From an uncultured Allobaculum sp. (GTDB lineage: Bacteria; Bacillota_I; Bacilli_A; Erysipelotrichales; Erysipelotrichaceae), in assembly GCA_910577085.1 (NCBI GenBank), contig CAJTLE010000041.1:1-20417 (forward strand): 20,417 nt of DNA, read 5' to 3'. The notes beneath the pieces are model-generated. The model was not told the DNA's origin, searched no databases, and saw only the letters and a program-made list of their open reading frames with translations. A program made the position numbers and the translations under genes. Of this stretch, positions 1 to 6,431 are shown piece after piece. Numbering within the stretch: position 1 is the first letter of the stretch; each line of letters begins with the position of its first letter.

Positions 1-42
1 AGTGCGCCCATTTTTCGGTAATGCTAGTACCATATAAACGAC

Positions 43-73
43 AAAAACCTGTATCCAGATAAGACACAGGTTT
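43..73 (-). terminator. Possible minus-strand terminator
   Basis: AAACCTGT (45-52) pairs with ACAGGTTT (66-73). On the minus strand the stem runs into a short T tract formed by the A run at 43-47. No minus-strand gene upstream of it is convincing, so its role is uncertain. Confidence 0.3.
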
Positions 74-575
74 AGACGTTATCATTCAAAAAAATAAATA
101 CAAAAGTCAATGAAACGAAACACTAGTCAGTTCTGGCACGTTCAGAACGAATTTGAAATCTGTCCTTTGCGATTCTTTGTTCATGGATCAGGTCACGAAA
201 TCCAATGAAGGTGTTCATCGGCTCCGATCGATCCATAAAACATGTAAAATTCTGACGAAATTATGCCAAAATTATGGTGCGTTTTTTTGTTTCCGTGCAT
301 GCAGGAATGAACGATCTTAAGTAGCCTGCCTGGAATCAGAAAACGGATGACTTTGCAAAACTGAAGACAAGAAAAGCGAGATTGAAGAGAGTATTTTGCA
401 GATGGGATTCTGGGCTTCTGCCAAAAAACGGAACGGAAGCCTGTACATCTTCTGAAAAACAGATGAAATTATTTATTTTTTCATATTGCGACTAAGACGC
501 AAGCTGATTGACCGTGAAAAATTGATGGGTTAGTTTGTATCCGATCATGATACGACACGAATCGCTTGGTCCAAT

Positions 576-612
576 AAAGATATTCAGATATGAAAGTATC
601 TGAATATCTTTT
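576..612 (+). terminator. Perfect 15-bp AT-rich hairpin, possible weak terminator
   Basis: The arm at 576-590 is perfectly complementary to 597-611, with a 6-base loop. The stem is AT-rich and is flanked by AAA and TTTT, so it could act weakly in either direction. No gene lies immediately before it on either strand, which leaves its purpose open. Confidence 0.4.
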
Positions 613-770
613 CTCGATTATGGGAACGAAACATGAAGATATCACACAAAATTCGTGGAGTTTATGCCCGAAAACAGCGAAAATAGCATAGTTTTTGACT
701 TCATGCAAATCTCTTATTGATTTTTGTGGGGTTCAGGGTAGTATTAATGACGAGGAGAGAAAACAGCTTT

Positions 771-992
771 ATGGTCAAAAATAATATTGAAGTCGACATT
801 AAAGTTAAAATTCTCGAAGGTGGATATACCCAGGAACGCCTCGGTTCTAAGATTGGCACAACGTCCCAGTATGTTAACCGTATCATCAAGAAGAAAGATG
901 GTTTACTCAACAGAACCTTCATCCAGATGATGGAAGCCCTGGGCTACGACATTGAACTGGTGTATGTACCTTGCGAGAAACGGGATGCCTGA
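771..992 (+). CDS. Small helix-turn-helix DNA-binding protein
   Basis: This 73-residue protein looks like a minimal XRE/Cro-type helix-turn-helix regulator. Residues 19-29 (YTQERLGSKIG) form the first helix and turn, and residues 30-41 (TTSQYVNRIIKK) form the recognition helix. The tail MMEALGYDIELVYV is typical of small single-domain proteins of this kind in Firmicutes, often carried in accessory DNA. I chose ATG 771 because GAGGAGAG lies about 11 bases upstream. An in-frame ATG at 747 and one at 717 are possible but lack good ribosome binding sites. A candidate promoter is TTGACT (695-700) or TTGATT (717-722) with TATTAA (742-747), and neither spacing is ideal. The gene stands alone and is followed by its own terminator. 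The likely role is transcription control of an unknown target, with no partner gene nearby. Confidence 0.75.
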   Translation: MVKNNIEVDIKVKILEGGYTQERLGSKIGTTSQYVNRIIKKKDGLLNRTFIQMMEALGYDIELVYVPCEKRDA

Positions 993-1035
993 TTTCCCGA
1001 TTGACTGACAATCAAAAATCAGAAAAATGGATTCG

Positions 1036-1063
1036 GGAGAAGCGGGAGCTTCTCCATTTTTAT
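1036..1063 (+). terminator. Rho-independent terminator of the HTH gene
   Basis: GGAGAAGC (1036-1043) pairs with GCTTCTCC (1048-1055) around a GGGA loop, followed by ATTTTTATTT. Confidence 0.8.
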
Positions 1064-1206
1064 TTGCAGAAAACAAAATCATCATGAATCTTGGATCATT
1101 TCATTGCATATGTCCTTCAAAAACTTATCTCAATGATTTTTCTATCATCCAGCCAGACTCTTTTCCGAAAGGACAAACACGCACAGGATTAGAAATCTCA
1201 GGCCGA

Positions 1207-1237
1207 TTGACCGGTTTGAGAAGACTTCTGCTATAAT
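1207..1237 (+). promoter_or_regulatory. Promoter of smpB
   Basis: TTGACC (1207-1212) and TATAAT (1232-1237) are separated by 19 bases. A TGC immediately before TATAAT makes it an extended -10, which can offset the long spacer. Confidence 0.7.
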
Positions 1238-1257
1238 GGAAAACCAAGAGATTCCTG

Positions 1258-1285
1258 CTTCCTTATGGTTTTAGCGGTAAGGAAG
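1258..1285 (+). promoter_or_regulatory. Hairpin in the smpB leader
   Basis: CTTCCTTA (1258-1265) pairs perfectly with TAAGGAAG (1278-1285) across a 12-base loop in the 5' untranslated region. There is no T tract after it. It could stabilise the mRNA or affect translation; this is inference. Confidence 0.35.
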
Positions 1286-1323
1286 GGCAAGGATGAGTGC
1301 TGTCAGCAGCAGAAAGGCAAGTC

Positions 1324-1794
1324 ATGCAGAATACCAATGAAAAAGGCATCAAGGTGATTGCGGAAAACCGGAAAGCCAGACATGAATATGAACTGCTCGA
1401 CCGTTATGAAGCCGGTCTGGAGCTGAAAGGAACTGAAATTAAAAGTGTCCGCAAAGGAAAAGTCCAGCTCAAGGACGCCTACATCTCTATTCGCGATGGA
1501 CAGGCGACCTTAAAGGGAATGCACATTTCTCCTTATGAGTTTGGCAACCGTTTTAATCATGATGAAATCAGGGACCGCCGTCTGTTATTGCACAAACGGG
1601 AAATCCTGAAACTGGACCAGCAGGTCCGTTTAAAAGGAATGACACTGGTTCCTTTAAAGATCTATCTGTCTCATGGTCTTTGTAAGCTGGAAATTGCGGT
1701 GGCTCGTGGTAAAAACCTCCACGATAAACGGGAAAGTGCCAAGACCCGTGATGCACAGCGGGAAATCCAGAAAGCCATGAAGATCCGCTATTAA
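1324..1794 (+). CDS. smpB: SsrA-binding protein SmpB
   Basis: SmpB binds the tRNA-like domain of tmRNA and carries it to stalled ribosomes, starting trans-translation. The 156-residue reading from ATG 1324 matches the usual family length. Residues 10-40 contain the conserved IKVIAENRKARHEYELL...GTEIKS core of the OB-fold, and the basic tail DKRESAKTRDAQREIQKAMK (134-153) is the segment that folds in the mRNA channel. ATG 1324 is preceded by AAAGG six bases upstream. A GTG at 1297 would add nine residues that look unlike the family. Its RNA partner ssrA lies 372 bases downstream on the same strand with its own promoter, a common pairing. The promoter is at 1207-1237. No clear terminator follows. 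Confidence 0.95.
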   Translation: MQNTNEKGIKVIAENRKARHEYELLDRYEAGLELKGTEIKSVRKGKVQLKDAYISIRDGQATLKGMHISPYEFGNRFNHDEIRDRRLLLHKREILKLDQQVRLKGMTLVPLKIYLSHGLCKLEIAVARGKNLHDKRESAKTRDAQREIQKAMKIRY

Positions 1795-2117
1795 GTCAAT
1801 CATCCTTCAGATTCGAAAGATTCAAACCGAAATTTAAGTGCAGTCTATTTTCCTCTTTTCCATTGCAGCAAATTGCGATCGGTCCACAGAACTCGATCGA
1901 GAGTTTACTTATGGAAAGCGGGAAGGGAAGAGGCTGTGCTTTTTCTCTTTTCGGATGGCAGTTTTAAGAAATGACCATAAAAAGTTGACTGGGATGTCTG
2001 ATCAGGACTGTTGATCATTAAAACCTGTTTTAAGTATCGTGAAAATCAATGGCATAAATAACTAAAATAACAGGGAGGTACAGCCCACGAAAAGCCTAAA
2101 AATCGGTGCTGAATTTG
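1795..2117. other. Gene-free spacer between smpB and ssrA
   Basis: No open frame with a ribosome binding site is visible. A pyrimidine-rich segment near 1940-1960 follows a purine-rich one and might weakly end the smpB transcript, but I could not draw a clean terminator. The ssrA promoter lies at the right end. Confidence 0.5.
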
Positions 2118-2145
2118 TTGACTTAATCGAAAATTGCGGTAAAAT
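2118..2145 (+). promoter_or_regulatory. Promoter of ssrA
   Basis: TTGACT (2118-2123) and TAAAAT (2140-2145) are separated by 16 bases. Transcription would begin near 2152, about 15 bases before the mature 5' end, consistent with a short leader removed by RNase P. Confidence 0.75.
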
Positions 2146-2166
2146 AATTATCCAAAGTAATCACGT

Positions 2167-2546
2167 GGGGATGTTTTTGGCATTCGATGAGTAATTGTTT
2201 GGACTCAACTACAGCCGGGTGATTCCGTTAAAAATCATTCAAAATAAACGCTAACAACTTTAACTTTGGCCGCACCAACTACAACGGTGCTGTTGCCTTT
2301 GCTGCTTAATTGAACATTTAATCGTTCTGCAGCTTTTCTGAACGAGTTCGCTCTCTTCTAGTTCAGATCACTAGCACAAAGAGGATAAGCTGACAGACCG
2401 ACTGGATCTGTCGGACGAAAATCCTACAGTCAAACCATCAGGAATTGTGTCTGTCCAAGTCTGATGGAATTCTGGCAGACTAAGCTGTAAACGTTGATTC
2501 GTGGGACATTGCTTAGACGCGAGTTCGACTCTCGCCATCTCCACCA
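2167..2546 (+). ncRNA. ssrA: tmRNA (transfer-messenger RNA)
   Basis: The mature 5' end GGGGAUG (2167-2173) pairs with CAUCUCC (2536-2542), followed by the encoded ACCA end. The 3' part contains the T-arm GTTCGACTC, and the 5' part has the ATTCGATGAGTAA-type D-like region. The whole RNA is about 380 bases. The resume codon is GCT at 2250 within the usual TAAACGCT context, and the tag reads ANNFNFGRTNYNGAVAFAA followed by TAA at 2307-2309. The tag ends in small hydrophobic residues (FAA), as degradation tags do. It adds this peptide to proteins on stalled ribosomes and works with the SmpB encoded just upstream. A promoter and a strong terminator frame it. Ends are exact to within a base or two. 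Confidence 0.96.
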
Positions 2547-2557
2547 TATGCACATAA

Positions 2558-2588
2558 CCCCCATATCTTAAGCGGATATGGGGTTTTT
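2558..2588 (+). terminator. Terminator of ssrA
   Basis: CCCCATATC (2559-2567) pairs with GATATGGGG (2575-2583) around a 7-base loop, followed by TTTTT. Confidence 0.9.
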
Positions 2589-2590
2589 AT

Positions 2591-3277
2591 TTTGCCTATG
2601 TGTGAATTATGCGCGACTTTTTCCAAACTTTATTTTTGAGACTGTCGAGAGCCTGTATAGAGGCATATTCCTGCGGCTGAATTTCATTTCTCAAACGCTT
2701 TCCTATCTGTAAGCCATCCAGAATCTTCAAGATCAGAAACGAATATCGATTTCTGTTGGTTGAAGGCAGTATGGATTCTGAACGATGCAGAATGTCTTAC
2801 TCTGTAAATCAAGATCGTAATCTAATAGATTTACAATGACAAAGGTCGGAAATCTGGCGTAAAAATGACTTTTTTTTGAAAAAAGGATACCAGAAAAACA
2901 GCATCAGGACTCCTTTTTCAGGTGCGATATTTATCTAAATATTGCATAAAGAATTTTAATAACGTACTTAAGATGAATACATAAATGAAGTTATTGTATA
3001 TGAAATACGAACGATCGGATGGAATGTTTTCGGATAAATGTACAGATAACAGAATCATTTCCTGATCAATCATAAGATGTATAAAGATGAATAGTCATAT
3101 AAAGCCCTTTATATTGGCTGAATTAGATACGCTGTATTAAAGAAATTAACAGGATATAAATGCAATTTTAATGTTGAATTCATACAATTCTTTCTCGGTA
3201 TCAATAAAAACGGATAAAAAATCACAGAATTTCGATTATGTGAAGCAAAAAAATTGAAAAAGATGTGGAAAATCCCT
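2591..3277. other. Long AT-rich gene-free stretch
   Basis: No credible protein gene is seen in about 690 bases. Visible structures are an 8-bp perfect inverted repeat TGTAAATC (2803-2810) with GATTTACA (2828-2835), and TGAAAAAAGGA (2877-2887) facing TCCTTTTTCA (2911-2920). Neither has terminator form. The right part (2930-3270) is very AT-rich with frequent stops in all frames. Confidence 0.5.
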
Positions 3278-3304
3278 TTGCACTTGTATTAAACTGTGTA
3301 TAAA
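3278..3304 (+). promoter_or_regulatory. Promoter of the lone gene at 3440
   Basis: TTGCAC (3278-3283) and TATAAA (3299-3304) are separated by 15 bases, slightly short. It would produce a leader of roughly 130 bases before the start codon. Confidence 0.55.
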
Positions 3305-3325
3305 GAAAGTCAAAAGAAAAAACCA

Positions 3326-3419
3326 CAGTCTGGGTTGTATGTTGAAGGCGCCATTTTACTGACAACCGGACCTGGTTTTGTCAGAAACCGGCAGGAAGGC
3401 CTTGACTCCTGCCAGACTG
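3326..3419 (+). promoter_or_regulatory. Foldable leader upstream of 3440 gene
   Basis: CAGTCTGG (3326-3333) is complementary to CCAGACTG (3412-3419) and encloses two hairpins. The first is CTGACAACC (3359-3367) with GGTTTTGTCAG (two bulged bases). The second is GGCAGGA (3390-3396) with TCCTGCC (3407-3413). Two bases are shared between the last hairpin and the closing helix. Together they make a three-way junction directly before the AAGGAGTG ribosome binding site at 3422-3429. I recognise no known riboswitch or T-box motif (no AGGGTGG). Regulatory function is inference. Confidence 0.45.
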
Positions 3420-3439
3420 ACAAGGAGTGAAGAATAGCC

Positions 3440-3802
3440 ATGTCTAGAAAACCTGATCCTCTTACTCAGTACCGCATGCGTGTTCATGAATTCCGCGGAT
3501 ATCGCTATGCAAGTACTCAACCTACCGTAAGTAATCCTTTAACCGGAAAACGTTACTCTAAACGGATTCACTGGGGTGTTCTCGAAGCGGGCAACCGTTT
3601 CGTCCCAAATCGTAACTTCCGCCGCATGCCTCTTGAAGAACAGAAAAAATTCCTGTTTCCAGAAGAATGGGATCTGTCTGAAGTGGCTGAACTCAGCTCG
3701 AAAGCAGAAGATACTCTCTATGCAGAACGCCGTATTCTGCACCCCAAAATGATTGCCGAAGCAATCGAATTGCCTCATCGTCTTCCAAACTATGCTCATT
3801 AG
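3440..3802 (+). CDS. Lone 120-residue protein resembling the N-terminal region of IS1634-like transposases
   Basis: I do not know a function for this protein. Its first 80 or so residues (DPLTQYRMRVHEFRGYRYASTQP, then KRYSKRIHWGVLE, then a FLFPEEWDLSE motif around residues 71-81) resemble, from memory, the N-terminal segment of IS1634/IS4-type transposases common in Erysipelotrichaceae. No DDE catalytic domain follows: the frame closes at residue 120 after a short basic and helical tail. AAGGAGTG sits about ten bases before ATG 3440, a promoter and structured leader lie upstream, and a terminator starts at the stop codon. This tidy single-gene layout differs from a decaying insertion sequence, where frame remnants would be expected downstream. 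It may be a domesticated DNA-binding domain or an independently expressed small protein. Coding status is fairly sure; the family link is moderate. Confidence 0.6.
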   Translation: MSRKPDPLTQYRMRVHEFRGYRYASTQPTVSNPLTGKRYSKRIHWGVLEAGNRFVPNRNFRRMPLEEQKKFLFPEEWDLSEVAELSSKAEDTLYAERRILHPKMIAEAIELPHRLPNYAH

Positions 3803-3837
3803 GCCAGACTGTTCAGACAGCCTGGCCGCTGTTTTTA
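3802..3837 (+). terminator. Terminator of 3440 gene
   Basis: GGCCAG (3802-3807) pairs with CTGGCC (3822-3827), extended inside by CTGT/ACAG around a TCAG loop, then GCTGTTTTTATAG. The stem begins on the last base of the stop codon. Confidence 0.85.
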
Positions 3838-3894
3838 TAGAGGCATTTGTATGGACTGAACTGGTCTGCAGTCATTTTGGATTTGAAGACAGTT

Positions 3895-3921
3895 TTGAAA
3901 GAGGCAAAAGAAGCAGATAAT
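3895..3921 (+). promoter_or_regulatory. Possible promoter of histidine phosphatase gene
   Basis: TTGAAA (3895-3900) and GATAAT (3916-3921) are separated by 15 bases, shorter than ideal. Confidence 0.4.
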
Positions 3922-3958
3922 AGAAAGCAGCAGGAAAACTGAAAAGGGAGAGAAAAGA

Positions 3959-4591
3959 ATGTCAGTACGATTGTTTGTGGTCCGGCATGGCCAGACGGTG
4001 ATGAACCAGAAGGGAAAAAGTCAGGGCTGGCTCGATTCGCCGTTGACTGAGCGGGGAAAAGCAGAAGCCTTGATTGTCAGAGACTGGCTGGAGAATCACC
4101 ATCTTCAGTTTGCGTATGGATATTCAAGCGATCTTGGCCGCGCCAGGCAGACACTGGATTTACTGGTCCATGGTGAATTTCCAACGGAGGAGAAAGCAGG
4201 CCTGCGGGAGATGACGTTAGGAAAAATGGACGGCATACAGGGATTTGTGCTGGATCCGGCGAAGTGGAATCAGCAGGCAATAGAATATCGCGGAGAAACA
4301 TTTCAACATGCCGCCAGCCGGGCGATCGCCAGTCTGTATGCGATTGCCCGGGTGAATTCTGGTCAGAATGTCCTGGTCGTCACGCATGGAATGATCATCA
4401 ATTTATTGATGGAAGTGTTGCCGCCAATCCAGGCTACGTGGAAGGATGCAGACCGGCTGGAAAATGGAATGATTCTGGAGCTGATCTATAGTTGTGGGCA
4501 ATTGTGGCTTTCTGGTGTTCATCTTCCTGTTTCAGAGTATCTGGAAAAGCACAATTTGGAAGAAGAAAAGCAGAAGATAGGGAAATTTTAA
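3959..4591 (+). CDS. Histidine phosphatase family protein (phosphoglycerate mutase-like)
   Basis: This 210-residue cytoplasmic protein belongs to the histidine phosphatase superfamily (branch 1, the phosphoglycerate mutase-like clan). The RHGQT motif at residues 9-13 supplies the phosphorylated His10. SDLGRARQT (57-65) supplies the phosphate-binding arginine. Glu84 in LREMTLG is the probable proton donor, and VTHG (141-144) supplies the second catalytic histidine, His143. All core residues are present, so it should be active. The substrate cannot be told from sequence: family members act on phosphoglycerate, sugar phosphates or nucleotide derivatives. AAGGGAGA sits seven bases before ATG 3959. 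A dehydrogenase gene follows 131 bases later with no terminator between them, so cotranscription is possible. The C-terminal 20 residues are charged and probably disordered. Confidence 0.88.
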   Translation: MSVRLFVVRHGQTVMNQKGKSQGWLDSPLTERGKAEALIVRDWLENHHLQFAYGYSSDLGRARQTLDLLVHGEFPTEEKAGLREMTLGKMDGIQGFVLDPAKWNQQAIEYRGETFQHAASRAIASLYAIARVNSGQNVLVVTHGMIINLLMEVLPPIQATWKDADRLENGMILELIYSCGQLWLSGVHLPVSEYLEKHNLEEEKQKIGKF

Positions 4592-4722
4592 AATCACCAT
4601 GATCGAAGAAATTTCCCATAGGCATTTGCATTAAAATCGGATAGTGTATTGGATGGATTGTCAGGTTCGATGGTTTTAAAAAGAACTATGACGATCAGGA
4701 TTAGAGTTGAAAGGGGAAGCCT

Positions 4723-5688
4723 ATGCGGATTCTGATTTATGGGGCTGGGATTATCGGCAGCTATCTGGCGCATGTTTTATACAGTGCCGGCAATGAAGTG
4801 ACGATTCTGGCCAGAGGAGAACGAAAACAGAACCTGGATTACCGAGGGCTTGTTTTGCATCACGTCCTCCAGCGCAAGACTACCTGCGATCATCCCAAAA
4901 TTATCGATTCGATCGGGGATGAGAAATATGATCTGGTCTTTGCGGCGGTTCAGTTTGGCCAGCTTCAGTCGATCTTTGATGACCTTTGTAAAGTCAACAG
5001 TTCGGTCGTCGTTCTGGTTGGCAATAATTTTGGACCAACTGTTACCCGTCAGGAGATTCTGCGTTTTACAGAGCATCCCAAAACCGTTCTGTTTGCTTTT
5101 CCGGCCTTTGGCGGCCATCGGGAGGGAAGCCAGATTCGCACAACTCATGTGGGGCCTGGATCGATGACGATCGGTCTTTCTGGATCCAGAACGCCGAAAC
5201 TGGTTCGTAATATGGTCGAACGTGCTTTTCAGGGAACAAAATTTGAATTGAACTGGGAAGAGAATATGGATGACTGGCTCAAGTGCCATGGCGTCTTCAT
5301 GCTGCCGCTGGGCTATCTTTCCTATTTGTATAATTGTGATTTACGGAATGTATCCAGTGCTGATTTTCGTCTGGCCATGGATGCTATACGCAGCGGATAT
5401 GAACTGCTCAGTGCCTGCGGGCATCGTCTTGATTCGAGTTATTTAGAGATCGAAGAAAATGGACTGAAAAGTGAAATCAACACCTGCCTGTTCCATGTAG
5501 CAGCCAGATCGCCTTTTGGCCGATTGATGGTGACGGATCATTGCGCTACTGCAGCGGCAGAGATTAAAGCGATGGATGATGCGTTTGAAAAAATCCGGGC
5601 GCGCAAACCGGAATTCAAAATGCCTGCCTGGGATGAGCTGCGAAACCGCATGCCTTCCTGGCAGTATCTGCTGGAAACGTATCGTTAG
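4723..5688 (+). CDS. Ketopantoate reductase-like (ApbA/PanE family) dehydrogenase
   Basis: The 321-residue protein opens with a Rossmann dinucleotide-binding motif GAGIIGS at residues 7-13, followed by the pattern of the ApbA/PanE N-terminal domain (DLVFAAVQFGQL, VVVLVGNNFGP). The helical C-terminal half starts near residue 180, and Lys187 in WLKCHG lies about where ketopantoate reductases have their catalytic lysine. The C-terminal half departs from the usual panE pattern, so I do not assign pantothenate synthesis; a related 2-oxoacid or polyol reductase using NAD(P)H is as likely. AAGGGGAA precedes ATG 4723. It follows the phosphatase gene on the same strand and ends about 115 bases before a strong terminator, so the two may form a short operon. 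Confidence 0.82.
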   Translation: MRILIYGAGIIGSYLAHVLYSAGNEVTILARGERKQNLDYRGLVLHHVLQRKTTCDHPKIIDSIGDEKYDLVFAAVQFGQLQSIFDDLCKVNSSVVVLVGNNFGPTVTRQEILRFTEHPKTVLFAFPAFGGHREGSQIRTTHVGPGSMTIGLSGSRTPKLVRNMVERAFQGTKFELNWEENMDDWLKCHGVFMLPLGYLSYLYNCDLRNVSSADFRLAMDAIRSGYELLSACGHRLDSSYLEIEENGLKSEINTCLFHVAARSPFGRLMVTDHCATAAAEIKAMDDAFEKIRARKPEFKMPAWDELRNRMPSWQYLLETYR

Positions 5689-5727
5689 AAAAACCGGAAA
5701 ATTATTTTCCGACAGGGAGGCCTTTAT

Positions 5728-5753
5728 CGAGTATATCTTACGAGTATACCTTA
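5728..5753. repeat. Two tandem copies of a 13-bp repeat
   Basis: CGAGTATATCTTA (5728-5740) is followed directly by CGAGTATACCTTA (5741-5753), with one mismatch. A diverged third copy beginning CGAGTAC starts four bases later. It lies between a stop codon and a terminator. Confidence 0.6.
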
Positions 5754-5802
5754 ATGGCGAGTACGGCTTTCTGCTGTCTGAGGGATATAAAGAGATAAAA
5801 AC

Positions 5803-5826
5803 AGGGTGCTTCGGCATCCTTTTTTT
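5803..5826 (+). terminator. Terminator of the dehydrogenase gene
   Basis: AGGGTGC (5803-5809) pairs with GCATCCT (5814-5820), one G-U pair, around a TTCG tetraloop, followed by a run of seven T. Confidence 0.92.
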
Positions 5827-5932
5827 GTTGGTTTTCAATTGAAAACTGTAGAAAGAAGCAGCCGGCATCACGAGCAAGGCGGCTGGCTGAACAATAGTGC
5901 AACCAATCTTATTGAGATGCTGAAGTATAAAT

Positions 5933-5962
5933 AAAAAAGCACATAGACAATCGTCTATGTGC
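5933..5962 (-). terminator. Terminator of the tRNA-Ala gene
   Basis: GCACATAGAC (5939-5948) and GTCTATGTGC (5953-5962) form a perfect 10-bp stem around a 4-base loop. On the minus strand it runs into TTTTTT. Confidence 0.92.
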
Positions 5963-5975
5963 TGAATTTACACAT

Positions 5976-6051
5976 TGGTGGAGCGTAGGGGGATCGAACC
6001 CCTGACCTCATGGCTGCCAGCCATGCGCTCTCCCAGCTGAGCTAACACCCC
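5976..6051 (-). tRNA. tRNA-Ala (anticodon GGC)
   Basis: The 76-base gene reads, on the minus strand, GGGGTGT as the 5' acceptor arm, TTAGCTCAGCTGGGAGAGC as the D-arm, then anticodon stem CATGG/CCATG around loop CTGGCAG, and AGGGGTTCGATCCCCCT as the T-arm. The acceptor closes with ACGCTCC, and ACCA is encoded. The anticodon GGC occupies 6016-6018 and reads GCC and GCU alanine codons. It has its own promoter and terminator, so it is a single-gene unit opposite in direction to its neighbours. Confidence 0.97.
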
Positions 6052-6063
6052 AAGCACTCATTG

Positions 6064-6092
6064 ATAATACCATCGCCATGAATTCGATGCAA
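6064..6092 (-). promoter_or_regulatory. Promoter of tRNA-Ala
   Basis: On the minus strand TTGCAT (plus 6087-6092) and TATTAT (plus 6064-6069) are exactly 17 bases apart, and transcription would begin just before the tRNA 5' end. Confidence 0.8.
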
Positions 6093-6431
6093 CCCTTTTT
6101 GCTGTTTTTTTCAAGAGCTGACGGGCACGAGTAACTGAAATGGATTTTCTTATGAAATCCCTCGTCCTGAATCGAAAACAATGGCTCTGGTTCTGAGACC
6201 AGCAGAGTATAACAGATCATCAGACAGACTGAAAAGTACTTTTTGAAACGATTTGGGATGAAGAAGGTTCAGGGGAGGATTTGAATGCTTTGTCAAAAGA
6301 AGAAGATGGAAATACAATGAAAACCAGCGCGAAAACAATTTTTCGACCTGTGTCGGCCGTAAGATTGTAATTCCATCGATGAGCGGAAAGGAGGTAGGTG
6401 CAGGATCTTTGCCAGCCAGTTCTGGCTGCAA
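6093..6431. other. Intergenic stretch before the S51-like gene
   Basis: No full gene is seen. It holds two strong Shine-Dalgarno-like sequences: GGGGAGGA at 6272-6279 before an 11-codon frame (ATG 6285), and AAAGGAGGT at 6387-6395 before the S51-like gene. A plus-strand open frame 6233-6370 has no good start. See the finding on the start of the next gene. Confidence 0.45.

Larger units (their letters stand above)
1..716. other. Gene-free stretch at left edge
   Basis: No convincing protein gene is visible on either strand. A minus-strand open frame of 75 codons (481-708) has no Shine-Dalgarno sequence and runs through the perfect hairpin at 576-611, so I read it as chance. Two hairpins are listed separately. 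The stretch may hold decayed DNA or the end of a transcript from outside the window. Confidence 0.5.

Noticed and set aside
481..708. 75-codon minus-strand frame
   Set aside because: No ribosome binding site, runs through the perfect hairpin, and the protein has no recognisable pattern.
3300..3440. T-box or other known riboswitch in the leader at 3300-3440
   Set aside because: No T-box sequence or conserved core of any riboswitch I know could be found; kept only as an unnamed foldable leader.
2655..3847. Shared TATAGAGGCAT word at 2655-2665 and 3837-3847 as possible insertion ends
   Set aside because: Only 11 bases, direct orientation, no longer flanking match and no terminal inverted repeats.
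5689..5842. Plus frame reading on past the dehydrogenase in another frame, protein-like in places
   Set aside because: It has no start codon with a binding site, contains tandem repeats and runs through the terminator.
6285..6320. 11-codon frame after GGGGAGGA, possible leader peptide
   Set aside because: Good binding site but no downstream attenuator or amino-acid run to support a leader-peptide role.
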